Shown piece after piece: positions 1 to 9,200 of a DNA stretch of 64,000 nucleotides; position 1 is the stretch's first letter; each line of letters opens with the position of its first letter. The stretch covers positions 1 to 64,000 of the forward strand of contig NZ_LVWI01000001.1 of NCBI RefSeq assembly GCF_001909055.1, in the 5' to 3' direction. Position numbers and translations under genes: made by a program. The stretch is from Paenibacillus helianthi (GTDB taxonomy: Bacteria; Bacillota; Bacilli; Paenibacillales; Paenibacillaceae). Under the pieces are notes generated by a model. The model searched no databases. It was not told the origin of the DNA and worked only from the letters and a program-made list of their open reading frames with translations.

Positions 1-475
1 CTATAAAGTAAAGGTTGGAATTTGAATTTAATAATAAGTGACACAATATATATAATTACTTTAAAATATGATGAAATATTGATTAATTCCATATTAAAAG
101 AAATACGGGTTTTGTGAATAAGTAAGAGGCAAACCAATTAATAACCTAATCAACTCAAGTATTATTCAAGTATTATTACAGTAAGCAAAAAATTACAAAA
201 GCTGCCCCCCATGTGATGACCAACCAGCAAAGAATTTATCAATGAATGAATTTGCCGAAAATTCGCCGAACTTGCGTGAACCGTTTGCTTACACCCAAGT
301 CCCCGGTAGGTACTATTGTGTAATGTCCTCGCGGCAATAGGGCCAAGTTCTTGTCTCTTACAGTTTTTGCTGTCGGATGACAAGAATGTGTACCGTTACC
401 CCCCATAACCCTCTTTACAAATTTATCATATAACTAATAAAGGATGATCTTCAACAATTACTTGCAGCTTAAGCC
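1..475. other. AT-rich non-coding stretch, no gene recognised
   Basis: No open frame here has a convincing ribosome site or recognisable motif. The longest frame (leftward, 162-383) shows no family resemblance and I treat it as chance. The stretch lies beyond the terminator that ends the biosynthetic operon, so it is probably spacer between that operon and the next locus. A decayed gene cannot be excluded. Confidence 0.4.
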
Positions 476-497
476 AAAAACCCGCGCCCAGCGCGGG
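476..497 (-). terminator. Rho-independent terminator of the biosynthetic operon
   Basis: On the minus strand a 7-bp all-GC stem (arms 481-487 and 491-497, 3-nt loop) is followed directly by a run of five T (476-480). It lies about 115 bp past the stop codon of the last glycosyltransferase gene and marks the likely end of the leftward operon. Confidence 0.8.
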
Positions 498-611
498 TTC
501 CATTAGGCACATGTTCTTAGAGCCTCGTTGGTTGCACAAAAACTAAAATGAAAATAAACATTTCGATCTGATTGATGAAGCTATCGGCAGCTCTAATCAG
601 CAAGATGGATT

Positions 612-1853
612 TCAGACGCTTAAAGCCGAGACATATGCAAGCAGTGTCTCAATACCACTGGCGATCCCTCCGCCGCCGAAAAAGCTTTGTCCCAGAGTAC
701 TCGCCTGATGTTGAATACGCTCTTTATTCATCGTTTCGAAGGTGATTTCTTTGAGCTGGGAGGCAGTGATCTCCATATTCCGGACATATACCCCTGCCCC
801 CAATTCCTCCAGCCGGGCGGCGATGGCGAACTGATCCGCGCCCTGGGGCAGCAGCACCATGGGAACTCCGAACACCAAAGCTTCACAGACACTGTTATAG
901 CCAGCATGCGAAATAAACACATCCGCTTCCCGGAGTATTTCCATTTGGGGAACAAAGCTTCGAATTTTCATGTTTTCCGGCGGCTCACCCAATAAAGAGA
1001 GATCCATGTTCCGTCCCACGGACATGACGATCTTCGCTTCGCTGTGCTTGAATGCCTCCATGCATTTCCGGTAAAATTCAGGCCGGTCTGTATAGATCGA
1101 GCCGAAGGAAATATAAATGAGAGGTAGTCCCCCCTCTTTCTTCCGCTCTTTCCGAAGGAGGGATTCCGGAGCTGCTCCCGGAAACTGCGGGCCCAGGAAG
1201 ACAAATCGTTCATCGAAAGCGTCGGCATGCGGCTGAAATGCTTTGGACGTGTACACCAGATTCAACTCTTCATTGCCGCTGAACGCGTCGATCAGGCCGA
1301 AGCCGTGAATGTGGTGCCTCTGCGCGATTTCCTTGGCAGCCCGGTCCAGTTCGCTGACTGACACCTTCTCCTTGTAATCTTTTTCTTTTATCTTAAAAAC
1401 ATTGTGAATCAGGAAATCCGGATCCCGTTCGAGTAGCTTGTGGTTGATCGCGAAAGTAAGAATATAGCAGGCAACCGGCAGTGCCAGCAATTCCCCGATT
1501 TGTTTTCCCCAGAAGGCGTCGCAATCCCGCAAAATATAGTCTGGTGAATCGGCTATGACTTCATGCAGAATGGCATTCATCACGGTTTTACTTTTGCTGA
1601 TGACTCCCGGTACGAGATATTCAAGCATCATTCGCGGATTACTCAGATAGATTCTCGGGTCATTGTCGGTGAATAATCCCTGCATATCGCCGTAGCTTCG
1701 AAACGTAACATCGTATTCCTGCAGAAGCTCCCTGTAGGCCTCGTCGGAATAGTAAATCACTTCTTCTCCCCTTGCCAGAAGTTCCGCCACCAGAGGCAAT
1801 GTCGGCTTTACGTGACTGAAAAAGGGAAGGCTGAATATCATCACTTTAGCCAT
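612..1853 (-). CDS. GT1/MGT-family glycosyltransferase (second of two)
   Basis: A 413-residue protein of the GT-B fold, macrolide-glycosyltransferase (YjiC/OleD-like) type. It should transfer a sugar from a nucleotide donor to a hydroxyl of a small hydrophobic acceptor in the cytoplasm. The N-terminal acceptor half begins with a Rossmann strand and the FSHVKP segment. The C-terminal half carries the donor-binding signature HAGYNSVCEAL, then GVPMVLLPQGADQ. The start is supported by GGAGG 9 bases upstream. It is the last gene of the leftward operon, 37 bp after a paralog. Context suggests glycosylation of the lipopeptide or reversible self-protection. Donor and acceptor cannot be read from the sequence. 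Confidence 0.88.
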   Translation of the reverse strand: MAKVMIFSLPFFSHVKPTLPLVAELLARGEEVIYYSDEAYRELLQEYDVTFRSYGDMQGLFTDNDPRIYLSNPRMMLEYLVPGVISKSKTVMNAILHEVIADSPDYILRDCDAFWGKQIGELLALPVACYILTFAINHKLLERDPDFLIHNVFKIKEKDYKEKVSVSELDRAAKEIAQRHHIHGFGLIDAFSGNEELNLVYTSKAFQPHADAFDERFVFLGPQFPGAAPESLLRKERKKEGGLPLIYISFGSIYTDRPEFYRKCMEAFKHSEAKIVMSVGRNMDLSLLGEPPENMKIRSFVPQMEILREADVFISHAGYNSVCEALVFGVPMVLLPQGADQFAIAARLEELGAGVYVRNMEITASQLKEITFETMNKERIQHQASTLGQSFFGGGGIASGIETLLAYVSALSV

Positions 1854-1890
1854 GATTCCGATCCTCCGTCCGTTTGTTTGATTACAAGCT

Positions 1891-3153
1891 TTATGGACAA
1901 CCCGCGCTCTGAAGTACTTGTCCGTTCAAAAAGGCGAAAATACCGTCCACCGCAAGTTTCGCCCCTCCGGAATTCCGTATCGCCTGCCCGGCCTCCTGAC
2001 ACGATTTGCGATAACGCGGATCGTCGAGAACTTTCCGTGTCATGTCAGCAATATCTTCCGGGGTACAGTCCCGGCTACTTCTCGCCACTCCCGCTCCGAT
2101 CTCCTCAACGCGGCTTGAAACGGCAAATTGATCCGCCGCTTGAGGAAACATCACCATCGGCACATGATGATACAACGCTTCGTTTGTGCTGTTATGGCCG
2201 CCATGAGTGATAAACACATCAGCCATTTGCAACAGGCGGATCTGAGGCATATGGGATCTGACGGTAAAGTTGCCGGGAAGAGCACCCAGATCTGCCGTGT
2301 TAATCCGCTGCCCGGTGGACATTGCAACCCGCCACCCGTTATCCCTGAACGCATCGATACATTTGGTGTAGAAAGGCAGGCAGTCATTGTACACGGTTCC
2401 CATGGATATGTAGACCAGAGTCCCGGAAGACGTTAGTTCATGGAAGTTGTCCCCGTCTTCCTCTTCTTCTTTGCGGATGGATGGTCCCAGAAACAGATAA
2501 TCGGGACCGAATGTATTTGCGTATGGCTGAAATTCTCGGGAGGTAAAGACAAGATTGAACTCATCAGCTCCCGAAAAGGCGTCAATCGCTTTGTATTCCA
2601 CCGAGTAAGGACGGGAAAGCTCACGGGCGCAAGCATTCAGAACTTCGCTGAACCGTGTTCCTTCAACCTGCAGAGCGACTTGTCCCGCCGGGTTGCCGAG
2701 CACGTTCCGGACAAAAAACTCGGTGTGCTGGTCCATAATTGCTTCATTTAAGGCAATCGTCGTAATGTAGCAGATCATGGGAACGTCCAGCATGACGCCG
2801 ATCATCTTCCCCCAGTAGGACTCACAATCCCGGATAATATAGTCGGGGTCGTCTTCCATGACACGTTCAATCAGTAGGTTCGTCATCCGTTGGTATTTGT
2901 CCAGCTTGTGCGGAACCAGTAGCTTCAGGATTTCTATGGGGTCCGTGGAACGGATCGGAATCTCCTCATCAAGCAATCCGATTACATCACCGTAGCTGCG
3001 GCAGACGACGCCTTCCATACGGATTAATTTCATATAGGGATCGGCCGTATAGTAATAGACCTGCTCCCCTCTGTCCACGAGCTCTTTCACCAGGGTCACC
3101 GTCGGATTGACATGCCCGAAATACGGATAACTGAACACTGCGACTTTTCCCAT
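1891..3153 (-). CDS. GT1/MGT-family glycosyltransferase (first of two)
   Basis: A 420-residue paralog of the next gene with the same GT-B layout: an N-terminal Rossmann strand with the FGHVNPT acceptor-side segment and a C-terminal donor site HGGHNSTNEAL followed by VPMVMFPQAADQ. I place the start at the ATG whose first base is 3153 (protein MGKVAVF...) because AAAGG lies 10 bases upstream; an in-frame ATG at 3186 has no ribosome site. The gene follows the second NRPS by about 95 bp, but a strong intrinsic terminator (3171-3228) stands in that gap. Expression therefore probably depends on read-through. Two paralogs suggest two sugars or two acceptor positions, but this is inference. Confidence 0.88.
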   Translation of the reverse strand: MGKVAVFSYPYFGHVNPTVTLVKELVDRGEQVYYYTADPYMKLIRMEGVVCRSYGDVIGLLDEEIPIRSTDPIEILKLLVPHKLDKYQRMTNLLIERVMEDDPDYIIRDCESYWGKMIGVMLDVPMICYITTIALNEAIMDQHTEFFVRNVLGNPAGQVALQVEGTRFSEVLNACARELSRPYSVEYKAIDAFSGADEFNLVFTSREFQPYANTFGPDYLFLGPSIRKEEEEDGDNFHELTSSGTLVYISMGTVYNDCLPFYTKCIDAFRDNGWRVAMSTGQRINTADLGALPGNFTVRSHMPQIRLLQMADVFITHGGHNSTNEALYHHVPMVMFPQAADQFAVSSRVEEIGAGVARSSRDCTPEDIADMTRKVLDDPRYRKSCQEAGQAIRNSGGAKLAVDGIFAFLNGQVLQSAGCP

Positions 3154-3170
3154 GAGGCCACGACCTTTCA

Positions 3171-3228
3171 TTAAAAAATACTTCAAGGCCCTCGGGCGCA
3201 GATTTGTGCCAGCGCCCGAGGGCCTTGA
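3171..3228 (-). terminator. Strong intra-operon intrinsic terminator before the glycosyltransferases
   Basis: A perfect 17-bp GC-rich inverted repeat (arms 3183-3199 and 3212-3228, 12-nt loop) is followed on the minus strand by a T-rich run (complement of 3171-3180). It begins 20 bp after the stop of the second NRPS gene and ends only about 18 bp before the start of the first glycosyltransferase, which leaves no room for a new promoter after it. Confidence 0.85.
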
Positions 3229-3247
3229 TCAATCGCTGCTCCGTCTA

Positions 3248-6200
3248 CTACAGGATTCCGCGTACGGAATCGCCGGAGAGCTCCTTCTTCAGCTCCTCCG
3301 CGTCCGCCTCAAACGGAAGTGCGATATCTATCCTGAGAGAAGGTCCCATATGTCTGACATAAAAACAAATGCCATAATGTGCTGCAGTCTCCTCGTAGGA
3401 CGAAACATCATCCGGACTCCAACTGGTAGTTGCTTCTTCCTGCATGGCGCCAAAATAATTCAGCAGGACCGCCTTGCCGGTCGAGTCCATATCCAGAGCT
3501 GCGAAGTTGATATGGTGCGCCGCGGCGGCTTGCGTCAGCTCCCTGATCCGACTCAGGATGATTTCGGCCGGTTCGCCGGCGTTCAGGACCACGGGGATAT
3601 AATCGATAAAGTTTCCGGCAAGATGATAAAAGGTATGGCCACCGTACCTTCTGCCGCCGCTGACCAATTGAACGGACAACTGCTCCATCTGAAGGAAGTC
3701 CCGTCCAAACGTAGCCAGCACTTCAAGCACCGTATGCCATCCTTCTTCGGGAAGGTCGCCCGCCAGAGGGATTTCCAGCTCGATGACGGTCGGATGGCTT
3801 CTTGGGAAAGTATTCACCTTGCTCTCCAGCTCGAAGAGGTAATGACGGAATGCCGGCAGCTCGAACCGGTTCTCCAGCTCTGCTAGACTGATTCCTTGTG
3901 GTCCCTCGTCCAGGAGACGGACATAATCGCGGTATCCCATGCCCGGATTTCCGCCCCCGCTGAACGGAGAAGAAGCGTCCGAAAGACTCAGGGTTTCCGC
4001 GATCAGGCTGCAGCTCAGTCCGTCCGACAGCGAATGATGGGACGCATACACCAGGACCCTCTCTCCAGAAACTCCATTCTCGATCAGTACCATCCGATAT
4101 AATAAGCTGCCTGGAATGTCATAATCAAAGCGTCCGTTATACACTTCCCGGATCATCTGCTTCATCTTCTCTTCTGCTGCAGGACCGTCCAGTCGGAGAT
4201 AAGGCAGCGAAAGAAGGTTTGGCCGTTCATGGAGGCTCCAGGTTCCGTCCCCCTCCCCTGAAAGAAAGCATCTAAGCATTTCCTGCTCACGGACAAGGTT
4301 CAACACCGCAGTCGCGATGTCTTCCCTGCTTCTTTCCGTAGAAACAGGAATTACGGCTCCGACATTCTCGGAACGCCCCAGATGCATGGACTGAATGGCG
4401 GTAACTGGAATTTTCCCGATTAACGGGTTTTCGCCCAAATCACGTGCGTAGGCTTGCTGCTGCACAGCAAGATGGTGAAGCAGGTCGGACAACTCCTTTG
4501 TCTCTCCGGATTCCGCCTGCATTTTCTCTTGCAAGTCTCTTGGCTCCGGTTGTGGTTCAGTGATTGCCTTTCCCTGACTGGAGCGTTGAAGCAGCAATTC
4601 GCCTAGGGCAGCAGCCGATTGCCGGACGAGCAGATCCCTGACATCTACGGAGAATCCTTTCCTCTTAAGAAGAAACACGGCCTTCATGGCCGAGATGGAA
4701 TCTCCCCCAAGTTCATTGAAAGAATTCTCCACCCCGATGCCCTTATTCTCAAGCACTTCCTCGAACACCTCGATCACAAGCGCTTCCAGCTCGCTCACCG
4801 GGTGGCGGAAGCCGCTGCCGGTCTCCACGGATTGCGGCAGTTTGTTCAGCGCCGCTGCATCCACTTTGCCATGCGTTGTCAAAGGCAGAGCTTCCAGCTT
4901 CATGAACACAGAAGGGATCATGTAGTCGGGAAGCATTTCCGACAGCATGCGTTTCATCTCCCTCGGCTGCGGCGCCGTCTCCCCGCTGTAATAGGCAATC
5001 AGAGTTCCGTGACCTTCCGGTTGCCGCTTTAACAGAACTGATGCACTTTTTACACCATTCAGCTGATGCAGACGAGCTTCGACCTCGCCCGGTTCCACCC
5101 GGTAGCCTCTGATTTTCAGCTGGCTGTCCATTCTGCCTTGATAGACCAGACTGCCGTCGGGAAGTCGCTTCGCCAGATCCCCGGTCCGGTACATTCTCTC
5201 GAATCCCGGTATATTGGAGGAGACGAACTGCCGGGCGGTCATCTCCGGCTGATTAAGATATTCTCTAGCCAGACCAACCCCTGCAATGCAAAGCTCGCCG
5301 GTTACACCGACCGGAAGCGGATTTAACCCGGCATCCACTATGCAGATCCTGCTGTTTGAAATAGGGAACCCGATCGGTAATTTATGCGGGAGGATCAATT
5401 CATCATATTCCCACATCGCAGCGCATACGGACGCTTCCGTTGGGCCGTATGCATTGATGCACTGCATATGTCGTCCCCACTCCCCGAGCATGGTGGCCGA
5501 AGGCTCGGACCCCGCCGTAATGACAAGCCGCAGACTCTGAAGTTTATCGGGCTGCAACCGTTCCATGTAAGAAGGCGGGAACGTCGCGATCGTGATCTCC
5601 ATCTGGTTCGCGTAGCGCTCGAACCATTCCGGATCGCCTATGGTATCCTTCGTTGCCAGGCACAGTGCGCCGCCTGACGTAAGCGCCATCGCGAATTCCC
5701 ATACGGAGGCGTCGAAAGAGCAGGGAGCAAACTGCAGAATCCGGTCTTTCGGTCCAATCCCAAGCTTAGTGCGGAATACTTCCGGCAGATTGGCCACTCC
5801 CGCGTGTTCCAATGCTACACCTTTAGGTCTTCCGGTCGTACCGGAGGTATATATGATATAAGCCCGATCTTCTAGTTGCGGCTTGCGCGCTGGAACATTT
5901 CCGCCTTCCTCTGGAAGTTCCACCGCACCTGTTAAGACGGTTCTTCCCATGAAACCGATGTTCCGCTCCTCGGAATCGTCCGTGATCAGCAAGGCCGCTC
6001 CGCTGTCCTGAAGCATGTACTGAATTCGTTCCACCGGAAAGGATGGATCTACTGGAAGATAAACCGCTCCCGCCTTCAATACGGCGAGGAAACAGATGAT
6101 CATTTCGAAAGACCGTTCCAGCTTGATGGCCACGACATCATCAAAGCCGATGCCGTTATGTTCCAGCCACGCTGCCCAGCGACCGGATAAGGCATCTAGC

Positions 6201-9200
6201 TCCCCATAGGTCAGGTGTGCTTCCCCGAACCGCAGGGCTTCCCGGTTTGAATGCAGTTTCACCTGTTCCGCAAACTGCTCGGGCAGGGTAAGCTTCGGCA
6301 CATCCATTCCTGTGGAAGCGTGGAAGCCGGCGATTTGCCGATGCAGCTCTTCCGCAGGCAGCAGGGTAATGGAATCCAGCCGCTTCCCGGGTTCTTCAAT
6401 GACGGATTGTATTATATGCATGAAATAAGCAACGAATCGCTCTGCCGTCTCTTTCCGGAACAGACTGGTGCTATACTCCAAGTCGAAATACAGCACCCCG
6501 TCGCCTCCTTCGAAGCCGGCGAGGGTAAGATCAAATTTCGAAATGGTCTGCTCAAACCCGCAGTGTGTGAAATGAAGTCCCCGGAAGTCAAAGCGGTTCT
6601 CCGGCATGTTCTGCAGCACGAACATGACGTCAAACAGAGGATTTCGGCCGGTATCCCGGCTGTAATCCAGCTTGCTCGCAAGCTCTTCGTATTGAAAGGC
6701 CTGGTTCTCGAAGGCTCCAAGCGCACTCTTCTTGACCTGTGCCAGAAGCTGGGTGAAATCGAGCTGTGGTGACACTGTGTTTTTAAGCGGTACGACATTA
6801 ACGAACATACCCATCGTCTCTTCCAGCTCCGCCTGCATGCGGCCCGAAACCGGCGAGCCGACAACCAGTTCCTCCTGACCCGATATTTTGGATAGCATGA
6901 GACTGTAAGCCGACAACAACAGCATAAACAAAGTAACGCCATGTACGGCGGCCAGCTTCTTCAAAGAAGCCGTAGTGGCAGCATCGACAGTAAAGGGAAT
7001 CCGTGCCCCTTCAAAATTCTTAAACCTCGGCCTAGGAAGATCATACGGCAAATCCAATACAGGAACCCCATTCTCAAACTGCTTCAGCCAGTATTGCTCC
7101 TGCGCCTGAAATTCGTTATGATCCCTTCTTCCCTGCTGCGATACCGAGAAATCCTTATAATGTAACGATATTTCAGGAAGCTTGTCACCGTTGTATAGTG
7201 CCGCAAGCTCGTTGATGAAGATTCCCACGGAGGCCCCATCGGCAACGATATGATGAATATCGATCAAGAGGAGGTGCTTCCGCTCCTCCATCCGCGCAGC
7301 GCCGATGCGAAACAGTGGACGTGCTCCAAGGTCGAAGGGGCGCACGAAATTTCGGATTGTCTCCTCCGTATTTGTGGGAGGTTCTTCGGTATAGTCCAGG
7401 GTAAAGGAACTGTCGGTATGCACCACCTGAACCGGCTCGCCGTTCACCATCTCAAAAGACGTTCGAAGAATCTCATGCCGGGCCGTCAGCATATTAATCG
7501 CAAGTTCAAGTCTTTCTCTATCCAGGTCCCCGTCGATTATCAGCGCCTCCGGCATATTGTATGCGGTCGAATGCGGATCATGGCAAAACAAGGCATACAT
7601 TCGTTTTTGCGCGGAAGACAACGGATACCAGGCTGCCGGTTCCGCCGGAGTCACTGCGTGATAAGACTTCGACCCTTTCTCAACGATCGCTGCCGCCAAC
7701 GCCCTGACGGTCTGTTTCTCGAAGATGTCATCGATACCGATATTCACACCAAACACTTTTTGGATTCTGGACATCAGCATCGTCGCTTTCAGCGAGTGCC
7801 CCCCGACGTCAAAGAAACTTTCTTCGGCAGACACCCGTTTGATCTGCAGGACGTCCGAGAAGATTTCGCACAATTGCTGCTCAATTTCATTTGCCGGTTC
7901 ACTGAATTCCACATCGAGATCGGCAGGTTCCTCAAGCGAAAGGAGCGCTTTCTTGTCCGTCTTCCCGTTCTCGGATAGAGGCATCCGGTCGACCCGGTAG
8001 TAACGGGCAAGCTGCATGTAGTGCGGCAGCTCATCGGCCATGTAAGCCCTTATTTCCTTTGCCTGCACCACTTCACATTGAAGATAGGCGGCAAGCCGGG
8101 ACGGAATGCCATCTTCTTCTATGCACAGAACGGCTGCCGCCTGAATCCCCGGATAAGCCATAAGGCGCTGCTCGATCTCTGAAAGCTCGATCCGGTACCC
8201 TCTCAGCTTGACCTGGGTATCCTTCCGGCCCAGACAGCAGATTTCACCGTCCTCCGTCCATTTTGCCAAGTCTCCCGTTCTATACATCCGTTCTCCAGGG
8301 ATGAACGGATGGGGAATAAACGCCTCCGCGGTTAATTCCGGACGGTTAAGGTAGCCAACTGCCAGACCGTGACCAGACAAACAGAGCTCACCGGTGATGC
8401 CGGTCGGCACCGGCTCAAGCCGCTCATCGAGAATATAGGCGTTCATATTGGCAATCGGACGGCCGATTGCAATTTCCGCATATTCTCCTACATTTCTTTT
8501 GAAAACGGCGACTATACTGGCTTCGGTAGGACCGTATTCGTTCACGATTTCGACCCCGGGAAGCCTTCTCCGGCTTTCCCCGATCAAGGATGGTGCCAAC
8601 CGCTCTCCCGCCAATGTAATAATCCGAAGGGAGGCTCCGTCTTCCGTGTTCATCTGCTCCAGCAGCAGCTGGTACAGGGCGGGAACGCATATAAAATGCG
8701 TGATCCGATGGACATGGATCAGCTGCTTCAGGCGAAGCGGATCTTTCACCTGACTTTCGGTCGGCAGGAACAGGCTGGCTCCCGAGACAAGCGGAGTAAA
8801 GAAACCGGTCATGAAGCCGTCAAATGAATAGGAGAAGAGTTGGATTGTCCGGTCCTGAGAATTCAGGCGGTATTCGTTCCTTCTCCAGGAGATGGAGTTC
8901 GCCAATCCCACATGCCGGACAACCACGCCTTTGGGTTTTCCGGTCGTACCGGAAGTATAGATGATATATGCCGCCGTTCCACTGATTGCCCTGCCAAGGT
9001 TTGCCCCGCTTTCCTTTTCCGCATTCAGGGATTCGCATTCGAGCACCCTTTCCACGCCGGCGAAGACGGGCTTCTCTATATATCGCGAATGCGTAATCAG
9101 CCGGCTTACAGAGGCGTCCTCCAGCATGAAATGGATGCGGTCGTCCGGGGTCTGGATATCAATCGGCAGAACACATCCGCCCGCATTCAATACGGCCAGC

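Noticed and set aside
162..383. Leftward frame of 73 codons near the left edge
   Set aside because: No ribosome site, no known motif; treated as chance in a non-coding stretch.
3152..3886. Rightward frame of 244 codons across the end of the second NRPS gene
   Set aside because: It lies antisense to well-supported NRPS codons, has no ribosome site or recognisable motif, and is explained by the codon bias of the opposite strand.
3251..4420. Terminal domain of the second NRPS considered as an epimerase
   Set aside because: It lacks the EGHGRE and VGWFT type motifs that the genuine epimerase domain in the other protein shows.
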